A DNA stretch of 64,000 bases from an uncultured Sphingomonadaceae bacterium (GCA_938050045.1 CALLJS010000010.1:310001-374000); one strand, 5' to 3'; shown: positions 9,640-18,604, numbered from the stretch's first letter. The notes: generated by a model from the letters alone, not told the origin. Program-made: numbers and translations.

Positions 9640-9716
9640 TGGTGGACCCGGAGGGATTCGAACCCCCGACCTAGCCGTTATGAGCGGCCAGCTCTAACCA
9701 ACTGAGCTACAGGTCC
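9640..9716 (-). tRNA. tRNA with CAT anticodon (candidate tRNA-Ile2; elongator Met is the alternative)
   Basis: The complement folds as a complete tRNA with encoded CCA. The acceptor stem is GGACCTG/CGGGTCC, with one T-G pair. The anticodon loop is CTCATAA, giving CAT at 34-36. Elongator Met and the lysidine-modified Ile2 share this anticodon. Here pairs 4-69 and 5-68 are both C-G, as in E. coli tRNA-Ile2, where they are known recognition elements for TilS; E. coli elongator Met differs there. It lacks the C1-A72 mismatch and three consecutive G-C pairs flanking the anticodon loop that mark an initiator. The identity is therefore inferred, not proven. Confidence 0.9.
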
Positions 9717-9797
9717 ATTATCAAAAACTGATGCAAGCCCGATAGCGGAAAGACTAGGCAATAAGCAAGGCCGATTTTCAATAATTATGCATTATAT

Positions 9798-10802
9798 TTA
9801 TTTGCCATAATATAAAGCAATTATTTCGTCCAAAGATGCGGCTTTGACCCGTTTGCTTGCTAAATGCGCAAACATGTTTTCCCACCAGAGATAAAAATTC
9901 TGTAAATCTTCCTCCGTTCTAACATAAGGCGTATAACCAGTGGCAAGCGAGGGAGAGTGAAAGGAAAAATTCAATATCTGAACATCTTCTTGTAAGGCTC
10001 TATTCACGCCATCAATCGCTTTATTGAGAGGCGTTCCCTCGGGCGTGAGAGCAATACGCTCAATTAAATTTGTTCTCGACAATAAGGATCTTGCTATTTT
10101 TGATTCAAAAATATCATTAAAGATTATATCGCTAAAATTACCTAATAAACCTGTGAATACGCTGGTAACGGGCAGTTCGAGTAATTTGCTATCTGTTATC
10201 CAATATGGGTTGATCGGATATTTACTAAAATCTGGGCCATATTGAGGCGTGTATGAAAAACGCGATCTAACCGAAGTATCAATTTTAACCCCTAAATCAT
10301 TCAATATAGAGACTGTGTTTGTACCCGCGCCATATCGGCCGGCCCTATAAATAGAAGGGTTAATATTAAATTTTTGAGCGATTAAATTACATAGATTGCT
10401 TAGCTTGGAGCGTTCCAAATCAGCGGGTAGATTGCAGGAATAGCTATTATAATTTGTTACATCCTCATTAAACGGTGGATTAACCCAAGGATGCAATTGA
10501 ATGCCGACGTTCGCGCTTCCAGCATTGCAATATTGTTTTAGAAGCTCAACAGCTTGTGGATTAGTCACAATAGGGTAATCAACCAAATAAATTGGTTTCA
10601 AATTATTTTTATTACAGAGTTTTTGAAACCTATCTATCGCTGGAATATGATCCAGCCCATGCTCTGCTCGGCTAAATGGTTTATTCCAATCAAATTCTTC
10701 TTCGGTATCGACTGTAACTATATAACGAGGCTCAGGAAATTTGACTATATTTTGATTTATTGACGGTTTTCGCAAAAGACCAATTTGTTTATTATTGGTC
10801 AT
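9798..10802 (-). CDS. WalW-like polysaccharide deacetylase family protein
   Basis: The roughly 334-residue protein resembles the WalW type of NodB/polysaccharide deacetylases found in cell-surface glycan clusters. Recognisable elements are YIVTVDTEEEFDWNKP (catalytic Asp and metal-site Asp/Glu region), VGIQLHPWVNPP (metal-ligand His), YRAGRYGAGTNT (Arg motif) and LNFSFHSPSLATGYTPYV (late His). I chose the ATG at 10802 because an AGAGGTAAGG ribosome-binding site ends 8 nt upstream; TTG and GTG codons further upstream would extend it by a few residues. It lies about 20 bp behind the histidine kinase gene and is likely co-transcribed. The substrate is unknown. Confidence 0.82.
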   Translation of the reverse strand: MTNNKQIGLLRKPSINQNIVKFPEPRYIVTVDTEEEFDWNKPFSRAEHGLDHIPAIDRFQKLCNKNNLKPIYLVDYPIVTNPQAVELLKQYCNAGSANVGIQLHPWVNPPFNEDVTNYNSYSCNLPADLERSKLSNLCNLIAQKFNINPSIYRAGRYGAGTNTVSILNDLGVKIDTSVRSRFSYTPQYGPDFSKYPINPYWITDSKLLELPVTSVFTGLLGNFSDIIFNDIFESKIARSLLSRTNLIERIALTPEGTPLNKAIDGVNRALQEDVQILNFSFHSPSLATGYTPYVRTEEDLQNFYLWWENMFAHLASKRVKAASLDEIIALYYGK

Positions 10803-10823
10803 TTTAGGCACCTTACCTCTCAA

Positions 10824-12656
10824 TTAATCCAAATTATTTTCAGCTTTTTCGATAGGTAATTCTTTAGAAGCTGGAAGAGTTAATACAACCATATCTTTAT
10901 GAAATAGTAAACTACCCCCTAAATTATTTGCTAGATTTCTTACTAATCTCAATGAAAACCCTAAGCCCAATAAGGGCACTCTGCTATTTTCTTCATTATG
11001 CTCTGGGCCGCTCTCTAATAATTGCTGTTCGTTTAAAGATCGTAATTTGATTGGCATAGTTATCGAGAATTGATTCATGGGCCGTGTACCCGATAGCATG
11101 TCCCAACGACCCATTATTACGTCACCATGATCGCTTGCAGTTACCAATGTTGATAATAAACGCACGCATAACCTCTCGGCATCCTCATTTTCAACCATTA
11201 ATGGGCGTAAATCATCACCGCTTATTATTTCTAATTTGATATTTTGAGTTTCAAGCAAATCTCTCAATCTGTCCGAAATTCTATGCGACAACCAATTAAT
11301 ATTTGTAAGCCCCAAAGAAGCTTGAAAATTCCCAGAATCGATTTTAGCGGCGATATTCAAATCATCAAATCCAGATAATAATCTATTACCTTCTTCTAAT
11401 ATTGTTTTCGCTAATGTACGATATTCAGACGATACAGGGCCAAATAATTGCTGTTCTATAATCTCTGCAAAACCAATCACAGCACCTAGGGGGGTTCGCA
11501 ATTCATGGATTAATTGTTGCAAATTATCAGAATTTTCACCTTCAAATGTTGAAACATATTTAACGGATTGATTTTGAAACATACTAGCAGATTCAACAAT
11601 ATTGGGCCTTCTTAACAGACCCTTATAGCCTTTGAAACGACCGCTATGCGTATTAAAAAACGGAATCGCATTAATGCGCCAATCGCCAGCAATCATCTCG
11701 GCGCCGCATAATGTCATTCTTACATTTTCAAAAGCCATTCGCTGCTTAAAGCTAGAAGCACCCGATTGATCTGTACCTGAAGAATTATCATAAGCCGCTT
11801 CTGCTATGCTGGTACCAACGAGAGCACCGCGCGGCATGCCGTCCACCCAATTTATTATACCATCACTATCTGTGGCAAAATATATTTCAGATATATAGCG
11901 ATTATTGGCTTCACCCCTCCCCTCCAGCGGAAGTTGCGGCGCATCATAATGAGCCCGCCTACTGCGCAGATACTCAATTTTTTTGACTATTTCATCGATA
12001 CGCTGACGATTATCGGGATAGGCTTTATCATGGTTAGTATCGGAGAATTTTAGATTATCATTATCTTCTATAATGTCTTTAGAATCTAGAATCAGCGTTT
12101 CATCCAATTCCTCTATATCATCAGTGATGATAAAAGAATTGGTCTCGCTTAAATTAATCTCTTTCTGATTATCTGGTTTATCTACAGCAGGATCAATCTT
12201 AATTTTGGGGGTGTCTCGTGCAGGTAAGATGAAATCTGCACTTGCCCAAATAGCCAGCATTTCTTTTGTTTTGGGTCCTAAATCATCTCTATTGCGTAAA
12301 AATCCGCGCGTTCGCGAGGGCAATAAAGGAATGAGGCTCGCCCATTGCTCATCATTAAAATGAGCTGCTCTGATGGCACTCACTGCAACCGATGCTGTAT
12401 CTCCAACCAATAATTGTAGCAAAGGTGGCGACTGCAATCGCCCAATGACAGAATGCAGCGAATGAATTTTATGTTTTTCATCAACCAAATCCATGAGCGT
12501 TCTTAATTTATATAAACCATCAATGATAAGATTAGAATCAATATTATGCGGGTCTTGCGATAATAAATCGATTAGCTGAGTCCATTGCGTTTTAGCCCGC
12601 GCTCTATTTTCAATTGGTTGCATTAGTGCAGTTTTTAGGCGGTCATCAAATCGCAC
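10824..12656 (-). CDS. PAS/HisKA sensor histidine kinase with a divergent ATPase domain
   Basis: This 610-residue kinase has no signal peptide or membrane segment, so it is probably cytoplasmic. Residues 1-150 form an uncharacterised helical region, 150-240 a low-complexity acidic linker, and 250-350 a PAS-like domain (YFATDSDGIINWVDG). The HisKA H-box is at about 380-395 (LIHELRTPLGAVIGF, His384). The ATPase half is recognisable only by GLGFSLRLVRNLANNLGG (about 564-581). The expected N-box around 494-511 has no Asn, and no clear DxGxG is seen, so ATP binding may be weak or altered. No response regulator is adjacent; the partner gene is the WalW-like deacetylase, suggesting control of a surface polysaccharide. 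Confidence 0.82.
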   Translation of the reverse strand: MRFDDRLKTALMQPIENRARAKTQWTQLIDLLSQDPHNIDSNLIIDGLYKLRTLMDLVDEKHKIHSLHSVIGRLQSPPLLQLLVGDTASVAVSAIRAAHFNDEQWASLIPLLPSRTRGFLRNRDDLGPKTKEMLAIWASADFILPARDTPKIKIDPAVDKPDNQKEINLSETNSFIITDDIEELDETLILDSKDIIEDNDNLKFSDTNHDKAYPDNRQRIDEIVKKIEYLRSRRAHYDAPQLPLEGRGEANNRYISEIYFATDSDGIINWVDGMPRGALVGTSIAEAAYDNSSGTDQSGASSFKQRMAFENVRMTLCGAEMIAGDWRINAIPFFNTHSGRFKGYKGLLRRPNIVESASMFQNQSVKYVSTFEGENSDNLQQLIHELRTPLGAVIGFAEIIEQQLFGPVSSEYRTLAKTILEEGNRLLSGFDDLNIAAKIDSGNFQASLGLTNINWLSHRISDRLRDLLETQNIKLEIISGDDLRPLMVENEDAERLCVRLLSTLVTASDHGDVIMGRWDMLSGTRPMNQFSITMPIKLRSLNEQQLLESGPEHNEENSRVPLLGLGFSLRLVRNLANNLGGSLLFHKDMVVLTLPASKELPIEKAENNLD

Positions 12657-12765
12657 TATAGATTTCCCAAACTCTGAATAACAAATTTAACCAGTTGTTA
12701 GCCTTAAAATCTCAATTACAAAAGCCCCACTTTTGCCGCGTCACACAATGGGACAAATGCATGGG

Positions 12766-12821
12766 TTAATAATAATGTTTTACTATTATTAAGTTATAAG
12801 ATTGACCATTATTATAATAAT
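12766..12821 (+). promoter_or_regulatory. AT-rich inverted repeats upstream of the Lrp-family gene (candidate operator)
   Basis: A perfect 9-bp inverted repeat, TTAATAATA at 12766-12774 and TATTATTAA at 12784-12792, is followed by a 14-bp palindrome, ATTATTATAATAAT, at 12808-12821. The second ends 14 bp before the start codon. Lrp/AsnC regulators often bind AT-rich dyads and control their own genes, so autoregulation is likely, but this is inference. Confidence 0.45.
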
Positions 12822-12835
12822 GATATTACAGAATT

Positions 12836-13327
12836 ATGCCAAATATCACTTTAGATGAAATCGATTTAAAATTATTATCTCAGCTTCAAGAGACGGGCCG
12901 AAAGACCAACGTTGAACTGGCAAAGTCAGTTGGCTTGACAGCTCCACCATGTTTGAGACGAATTAGAGCCTTAGAAGATAGCGGAATCATTAAATCCTAT
13001 CATGCTAATGTCGATCAATCATCTTTGGGTTATCGTATCACTGTTTTTGCTATGGTAAGCTTAAAAAGCCAAGCTGAGGAAGGCCTTAGGGCGTTTGAGG
13101 AGCATATTAAATCTATCCCTGATATTAGAGAATGCCATATGCTCAATGGTGAAATTGATTTCATTCTTAAAATTGTCGCCAAAGATCTTCAATCTTTCCA
13201 AGAATTATTAACATCGAAGCTCACATCAGCGCCAAATGTTGTCAGTATAAAAACCTCGCTTACCATAAGAACAGCGAAAGATATGCCTGGTGTTCCTATC
13301 CCAGATGCAGTGTCCAGCGAAATTTAA
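12836..13327 (+). CDS. Lrp/AsnC-family transcriptional regulator
   Basis: The 163-residue protein has the standard two-domain layout. The N-terminal winged helix-turn-helix spans about residues 5-60 (ITLDEIDLKLLSQLQETGR, then LAKSVGLTAPPCLRRIRALE), followed by a C-terminal RAM ligand-binding domain (VFAMVSLKSQAEEGL..., CHMLNGEIDFILKIVAKD). It is likely an octameric amino-acid-responsive regulator; the effector cannot be told from sequence. It is monocistronic, with AT-rich dyads just upstream. No amino-acid metabolism gene is adjacent to suggest a target. Confidence 0.92.
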   Translation: MPNITLDEIDLKLLSQLQETGRKTNVELAKSVGLTAPPCLRRIRALEDSGIIKSYHANVDQSSLGYRITVFAMVSLKSQAEEGLRAFEEHIKSIPDIRECHMLNGEIDFILKIVAKDLQSFQELLTSKLTSAPNVVSIKTSLTIRTAKDMPGVPIPDAVSSEI

Positions 13328-13338
13328 CAGAAATAAAA

Positions 13339-13360
13339 AAGCCGCCCGTTAAGGCAGCTT
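13339..13360 (-). terminator. Intrinsic terminator for the TPR gene
   Basis: Read on the minus strand, AAGCTGCC TTAACG GGCGGCTT forms an 8-bp stem with one T-G pair and a 6-nt loop, followed directly by TTTTTTATTT. It lies 24 bp after the stop of the minus-strand TPR gene. It has the wrong tail polarity to be strong for the lrp side, though the stem could slow transcription from there too. Confidence 0.82.
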
Positions 13361-13383
13361 AATTTAAGTAATTTGATTAACCA

Positions 13384-14712
13384 TCAATTCACGGCTGTGG
13401 GTGTTGCTATATCATTGGCTTGGCTTTGCAGATTATTGGCATAAATGGTCCAATATTCACCAATTTTCTTTCTATTCGGTGTCGTCAAGGCCGCGAAATT
13501 GCTTTTGGCTTCTTCTAAATCACCATTTTTCAGCAACGCGATACCTAGACGATTGCGCGTGCGATCAACGTCCGCAACGCCTTTTTCAAGTGCCAATTTA
13601 TACATTGCAATCGCCCGTGCATATTCGCCATAAGACATAAGTGCGTCTGCTGTTGATCTCGCACTATTGCCCGTTGCACTTCTTCGTGAATCGCGTTCAG
13701 CGGCTGGAAGGTCGGCTTTATCGGCGGCTAATCTTGAATTGGCCACAGCCTTAAACTCTCTAAATGTTATATCACTTAAAATAATATGCCCTTTACTTTC
13801 CCCTAATTTAAGTACCTCAATTACCTCATTGGGTAAACGACGCGGATCAGCCACTTCCACATATTCAGAATATTCTTGGGAAAATAATAATGTATCTGAT
13901 ACGCGCATCAATCTTAATATATCAAGATTTTCTTGCTCATTGAAATTATATATGGACATAAGCTGCGACAAACCATCGTGCCATAAGTTTTTATCCATCG
14001 TTTTGGGTAAGATTTTACGAAATGTTGAATCGATTAAAACACCATTTTGACTATCCATGGCTGCAACAACCATATTGCCATATATTTTTTTTACTTCCTC
14101 AGCTTGCCCTTGAGCTTTGAGAGATTCTATTGATTTTTCATACCAAGAGATAGCCTCTTCGGTTTGCTGATTATTATTATAAACAATACCTAGATAAGTT
14201 TCTATATTTCCTTTGCGAAAACCCAAATCATAAGATTGACGAAAATTTGAGATAGACGCTGGGTAATCCTTTAAACTATGCGAATGTACACCCTTTATAT
14301 AGAAGAAAATAGGTTTATTAGCCGGGTGTAGAAATTTACTGGAAAGCATCGCATCAATGCCCTTTACTTCCATAGCTTTATCTTTAAGTGCAAGTCCTGT
14401 CTTTCGCGATAAATCACCGAAGATATAGCGATCACTCTCATTGATTACATTAGCCTCGGCGGTAAGCAAATTCGATTTTGCACCCGCAGCATCACCCGCT
14501 GCTAATAGCATATTAATAGTCTGATAATTGCTTAAAAAATCGCTTGAGAGTCGTAATTGAGGCCCAGCGGTTTCTTCTTGCCCTTTGCTCTTCTTGCTTT
14601 TCTTTTTCTTATCTTTCTTATCTTTTTGCGCATGCACCTCCTGGGGCATAGTTACCAAGGCACCTGCGCTTATTAATGCTATTGCCATTGCGAGATGAGA
14701 GAGAATTTTCAT
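13384..14712 (-). CDS. Exported tetratricopeptide-repeat protein
   Basis: This about 442-residue protein starts with a clear signal peptide (hydrophobic LAMAIALISAGALV, cleavage probably after EVHA-Q). A striking lysine-rich stretch (KDKKDKKKKSKKSK) comes just after the cleavage site. The body is helical repeats of TPR type, for example ASISNFRQSYDLGFRKGNIE, EAISWYEKSIESLKAQGQ and ARAIAMYKLALEKGVADVD. I chose the ATG at 14712 because GGAG sits 6 nt upstream of it; an ATG four codons earlier would include that site in the coding region. It probably serves as a periplasmic scaffold; partners are unknown. An intrinsic terminator follows. Confidence 0.83.
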   Translation of the reverse strand: MKILSHLAMAIALISAGALVTMPQEVHAQKDKKDKKKKSKKSKGQEETAGPQLRLSSDFLSNYQTINMLLAAGDAAGAKSNLLTAEANVINESDRYIFGDLSRKTGLALKDKAMEVKGIDAMLSSKFLHPANKPIFFYIKGVHSHSLKDYPASISNFRQSYDLGFRKGNIETYLGIVYNNNQQTEEAISWYEKSIESLKAQGQAEEVKKIYGNMVVAAMDSQNGVLIDSTFRKILPKTMDKNLWHDGLSQLMSIYNFNEQENLDILRLMRVSDTLLFSQEYSEYVEVADPRRLPNEVIEVLKLGESKGHIILSDITFREFKAVANSRLAADKADLPAAERDSRRSATGNSARSTADALMSYGEYARAIAMYKLALEKGVADVDRTRNRLGIALLKNGDLEEAKSNFAALTTPNRKKIGEYWTIYANNLQSQANDIATPTAVN

Positions 14713-14886
14713 AGAGAACTCCATTATAATTATAGCGTATTCAATGTGCTTATTAGCTGCTATTTCAACATTTTCAAATATATTATGACGTATGAATTAG
14801 AGTTGAATGGAAATGCAGATAATTGAAAAAATAAATTTTTTTACATTTATTTCGCTAATTGTTAGAATTTAGCCTAAATTGAAACT

Positions 14887-15588
14887 ATGAATCATAAAGC
14901 AATTTTAATTGGATCAACGGGTGGTATCGGCCAAGCATTATACCAATGTTTGAACGCTGACAAAATTATCTCGCAAGTAATTGGGGTTGGCCATAGTAAT
15001 AAAGCTGATTTTGCAATAGATTATGAAAATGAAAAATCCATATCTGAAATGGCAATATCGATCAAAAATATGGATTTCAAACCTACAATCATCATGATTG
15101 CCACGGGCTATTTATCAAATGACATGAATCGGCCTGAAACCCAAATATCTCAATTTACGGCTGATTGGGCTTATAAAAATTATTGTCTTAATATGATTGG
15201 TCCTGCTCTGATTGCAAAATATTTATTACCGCTGATGCCGCGAGACAAAGATATTTACTTCGGTGTTTTATCAGCAAAAGTTGGCAGTATCTCTGATAAT
15301 AAGCTTGGTGGTTGGCATAGCTATCGCACCAGCAAAGCCGCGCTCAATATGATGATAAAAAATCTTTCTATCGAGTGGAAACGTAAAAATGCCTTATCGC
15401 GCATTGTCGCTTTGCATCCTGGAACGGTAGATACTAAACTAAGCAAACCATTTCAAAAAAACATAGCCAGTGATAAATTATTTACGCCGCACTATGCAGC
15501 GCATCAATTAAAGCAGGTTTTACTAGAATGCCCGCCTGAAAATAGTGGGCAATTACTATCTTGGAATGGCAATATTATTGATCCTTAA
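14887..15588 (+). CDS. Short-chain dehydrogenase/reductase, CsgA/C-factor-like
   Basis: The 233-residue protein has the SDR Rossmann fold: N-terminal ILIGSTGGIGQALYQ (TGxxxGxG-type NAD(P) site), a strand ending in IMIATG (the NNAG-equivalent), Ser in FGVLSAKVGSI, and the active-site YRTSK (Tyr-x3-Lys). PGTVDT follows as the usual post-active-site motif. The short length and the sequence style match the C-factor/CsgA-like subgroup. The substrate cannot be predicted. It stands alone upstream of gyrA. Confidence 0.86.
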   Translation: MNHKAILIGSTGGIGQALYQCLNADKIISQVIGVGHSNKADFAIDYENEKSISEMAISIKNMDFKPTIIMIATGYLSNDMNRPETQISQFTADWAYKNYCLNMIGPALIAKYLLPLMPRDKDIYFGVLSAKVGSISDNKLGGWHSYRTSKAALNMMIKNLSIEWKRKNALSRIVALHPGTVDTKLSKPFQKNIASDKLFTPHYAAHQLKQVLLECPPENSGQLLSWNGNIIDP

Positions 15589-15673
15589 TCACAAAATGAT
15601 TGAGACTAATAATTCCGATTTTCGTCGCATGCTAATTTTATTGTCCGCAATAGCCTCGTGGCTAGACCGAAGC

Positions 15674-15682
15674 TGTGGATAA
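15674..15682 (-). promoter_or_regulatory. Perfect DnaA-box 9-mer upstream of gyrA
   Basis: TGTGGATAA is the exact complement of the consensus DnaA box TTATCCACA and lies 97 bp upstream of the gyrA start. A single site can arise by chance about once in two windows of this size, so its use by DnaA is only a possibility. Confidence 0.35.
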
Positions 15683-15778
15683 GCTGTTCAAAATAGCATT
15701 TTTTACCTCAGTTATGCTAGTATAGTGATTTATAATAGAGTAGCATTATTGCTGTAGTGAATTATTGAGGAACATTGT

Positions 15779-18502
15779 GTGAGCGACGATATTGCATCTA
15801 TAGGTACATCTGACATTCAGCCCATCGATATTGTTGATGAAATGAAATCCAGCTATTTGGATTATGCTATGTCGGTTATTGTTTCTCGCGCCCTCCCCGA
15901 CGTCAGGGATGGCCTAAAGCCTGTGCATCGCCGTATCTTATATGCATCTCAAGAAGGCGGTTTTGTCGCGGGCAAACCTTATCGAAAATCAGCCAAAATT
16001 GTCGGTGATGTCATGGGCAATTATCACCCACATGGCGATAGCGCTATCTATATGGCTTTGGCTCGTATGGTACAAGATTGGTCGATGCGCGTACCCTTGA
16101 TCGATGGTCAGGGTAATTTTGGTTCGATGGACCCTGATGATCCAGCATCTATGCGCTATACAGAGGCCCGTCTGGCAAAGGTTAGCAATAGTTTGCTTGC
16201 CGATCTGGATAAAGGCACCGTTGATTTTCAAGATAATTATGATGGTAGCTTAAAAGAACCCCAAGTATTGCCAGCGCGTTTCCCAAATCTGCTGGTTAAT
16301 GGAGCTGGCGGTATTGCCGTTGGCATGGCGACCAATATCCCGCCTCATAATCTGGGCGAAGTTATTAATGCCTGTCTGGCTTATATGGAAAACCCCGCCA
16401 TCAGCATAGATGAATTGATTGAAATTATTCCTGGGCCAGACTTTCCAACCGCGCCCTTAATTTTGGGACAATCGGGTGCTAAACTGGCTTATCGTGAAGG
16501 CCGTGGCTCTATAATGCAGCGTTGCCGCCATAAAGTAGAAGATGGCAGAGGCGAAAAAAGATCGATTGTTTTAACCTCTATTCCTTTCCAAGTGGGCAAG
16601 TCTGGCTTGGTTGAAAAAATCGCAGAAGCGGCAAAAGATAAGCGGATTGAAGGCATTTCCGATATTAGGGATGAATCGAGCCGCAGAGGCGTGCGCATTG
16701 TCGTAGATTTGCGCCGCGATGCTACTACAGAGGTCGTGCTCAACCAATTATGGAGGCATACCCCTGCCCAATCAAGCTTTCCTGCCAATATGCTCGCCAT
16801 CAGAGGCGGTCGCCCTGAAGTGCTTAATCTGCGCGATATTGTCGAAGCTTTCATCAAATTCCGTGAAGAGGTCATCACACGGCGTACCAAATTTGAATTG
16901 AATAAGGCGCGCGAACGTGCACATATTTTATTAGGCCTTGTGGTTGCCGTAACCAATATGGATGATGTTGTTAAAATCATCCGTGGATCAGCAACACCAC
17001 CCGAAGCACGAGCAGCTTTGCTTGCCAAGGAATGGCCCATTGGTGAAATTGCGCCTTATATTGCTCTCGTCGAAGCCGTTGAGAATGATAATGATGGCGA
17101 AATTTACAAACTTAGCGAAACGCAAGTAAGGGCTATTTTAGAGTTAAGACTGCATCGTTTGACAGCCCTTGGCCGTGATGAAATTGGCGATGAATTAAAA
17201 TCACTTGCAATCGATATTGAAGAATATTTATTAATATTATCGGATCGTATCAAACTCTATAGCGTTATGAAAGATGAGCTTGTCACGGTGCGCGATGAAT
17301 TTGCTACGCCGCGCGTTTCTGAAATTGCGCCTGCTTGGGATGGTCTTGATGATGAAGATTTGATGGAGCGCAGCGAAATGGTAGTCACCGTTACGCATGG
17401 CGGCTATATCAAGCGCACGCCGCTCGATACATTTCGCGCGCAACGGCGTGGTGGTAAAGGCCGTGCAGGTATGGCCACCAAAGACGAAGATGCCATCACA
17501 GAGCTATTTGTCACCTCCACCCATACACCCGTCTTATTTTTCTCAACGCACGGAAAAGTATATCGCATGAAGGTATGGAAATTACCCGAAGGTGGGCCCC
17601 AAACCAAAGGTCGCCCAATTATTAATTTGCTTCCATTGGCAGAAGGTGAGACGATTTCGACCATTTTAACCCTGCCCGAAGATGAGTCTGAATGGGGCGA
17701 TTTGCATGTTATGTTCGCGACTGCAAAAGGCGGTGTGCGCCGTAATAGTATGGATAGTTTTACCAATATTCCATCGAACGGTAAATTTGCGATGAAATTT
17801 GATGATGCTAGCGATGATCGTCTTATTGGTGTGCAATTACTCAACGAAGATGATGATGTTTTGCTCGCGACCAAAAATGGCAAAGCCATTCGCTTTGCAG
17901 CTACTGCCGTACGCGCGTTTCAAAGCCGCACATCAACGGGCGTTCGCGGTGTTACATTAAAAGATGATGATGAAGTAATCTCGCTTTCTATCTTGACTGC
18001 ATTTGATGCATCCACCGAAGAGCGCGATGCTTATTTGAAAGCCGCTCCATGGAAAGATAATGAGAATGAGAGCTCGCTATCAGCTAAGCGTGTTACCGAA
18101 TTTGCCGATAGCGAGGAATTTATCCTTACCGTTTGCGCCAATGGCTATGGCAAAAGATCCAGCGCATTTGAATATCGCCAATCGGGACGCGGTGGACAAG
18201 GCATCTCTAATATCGATAATATAGAGCGCAATGGCACCGTTGTCGCTAGCTTCCCCGCCAAAGATGGCGAACAAATCATGCTTGTGACCGATCAGGCCAA
18301 ATTAATTCGTATGAGCGTTGCCGATATGCGGGTGATTGGCCGCAATAGTTCTGGCGTAAAATTGTTCGACGTTGGTAAAGATGAAACCGTGGTCGGCGCA
18401 GCCAAAATTGACGAACCCGATGAAGAAGAGGGTTTTGAAGAAGGCACTTTTGAAGAAGGTACTTTTGAAGAAGACGCTCTAGAAGAAGACGCTTTTGATT
18501 AA
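15779..18502 (+). CDS. gyrA: DNA gyrase subunit A
   Basis: GyrA forms the breakage-reunion core of gyrase (with GyrB) and introduces negative supercoils. The 907-residue protein starts at GTG, with GAGG 8 nt upstream. The catalytic Tyr is about residue 127 (SMRYTEARL). The quinolone region reads [10 protein letters not shown], with Ser88 (E. coli Ser83) retained but Met92 at the place of E. coli Asp87. The GyrA box is [11 protein letters not shown], so this is GyrA and not ParC. The C-terminal beta-pinwheel ends in an acidic tail built from a 15-bp DNA repeat, and the stop lies inside a degenerate repeat copy with open frame beyond. Confidence 0.97.
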   Translation: MSDDIASIGTSDIQPIDIVDEMKSSYLDYAMSVIVSRALPDVRDGLKPVHRRILYASQEGGFVAGKPYRKSAKIVGDVMGNYHPHGDSAIYMALARMVQDWSMRVPLIDGQGNFGSMDPDDPASMRYTEARLAKVSNSLLADLDKGTVDFQDNYDGSLKEPQVLPARFPNLLVNGAGGIAVGMATNIPPHNLGEVINACLAYMENPAISIDELIEIIPGPDFPTAPLILGQSGAKLAYREGRGSIMQRCRHKVEDGRGEKRSIVLTSIPFQVGKSGLVEKIAEAAKDKRIEGISDIRDESSRRGVRIVVDLRRDATTEVVLNQLWRHTPAQSSFPANMLAIRGGRPEVLNLRDIVEAFIKFREEVITRRTKFELNKARERAHILLGLVVAVTNMDDVVKIIRGSATPPEARAALLAKEWPIGEIAPYIALVEAVENDNDGEIYKLSETQVRAILELRLHRLTALGRDEIGDELKSLAIDIEEYLLILSDRIKLYSVMKDELVTVRDEFATPRVSEIAPAWDGLDDEDLMERSEMVVTVTHGGYIKRTPLDTFRAQRRGGKGRAGMATKDEDAITELFVTSTHTPVLFFSTHGKVYRMKVWKLPEGGPQTKGRPIINLLPLAEGETISTILTLPEDESEWGDLHVMFATAKGGVRRNSMDSFTNIPSNGKFAMKFDDASDDRLIGVQLLNEDDDVLLATKNGKAIRFAATAVRAFQSRTSTGVRGVTLKDDDEVISLSILTAFDASTEERDAYLKAAPWKDNENESSLSAKRVTEFADSEEFILTVCANGYGKRSSAFEYRQSGRGGQGISNIDNIERNGTVVASFPAKDGEQIMLVTDQAKLIRMSVADMRVIGRNSSGVKLFDVGKDETVVGAAKIDEPDEEEGFEEGTFEEGTFEEDALEEDAFD
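18433..18499 (+). repeat. 15-bp minisatellite in the gyrA acidic tail
   Basis: Four 15-bp units start at 18433, 18448, 18463 and 18478, of the form TTTTGAAGAAGGYAC or TTTTGAAGAAGACGC, and a fifth begins at 18493. They encode an [15 protein letters not shown]-type acidic repeat. The fifth unit reads TTTTGATTAAGG, which differs from TTTTGAAGAAGG by two bases and contains the gyrA stop TAA. Confidence 0.9.
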
Positions 18503-18604
18503 GGCTGCGGCGTAAGCCTCGACGCGACAGAAACCGCTAGCAACGCCGAAACTATAAACGATGCAAATAGCGATGAAGTCAGCGCGCTCAAAACAGAAGA
18601 TTGA
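18503..18604 (+). other. In-frame open extension after the gyrA stop codon
   Basis: Past the TAA at 18500-18502 the gyrA frame stays open for 33 codons to a TGA at 18602-18604. The product would be low-complexity and acidic, similar in character to the GyrA tail (…ATETASNAETINDANSDEV…, ending KTED). The most likely reading is a former end of gyrA cut off by a mutation in the last repeat; stop readthrough is an alternative. The short AGGCT/AGCCT dyad here has no T-run and is not called a terminator. Confidence 0.6.

Noticed and set aside
18503-18524. AGGCT/AGCCT dyad as a gyrA terminator
   Set aside because: The stem is only 5 bp with an 8-nt loop and no T-run follows.
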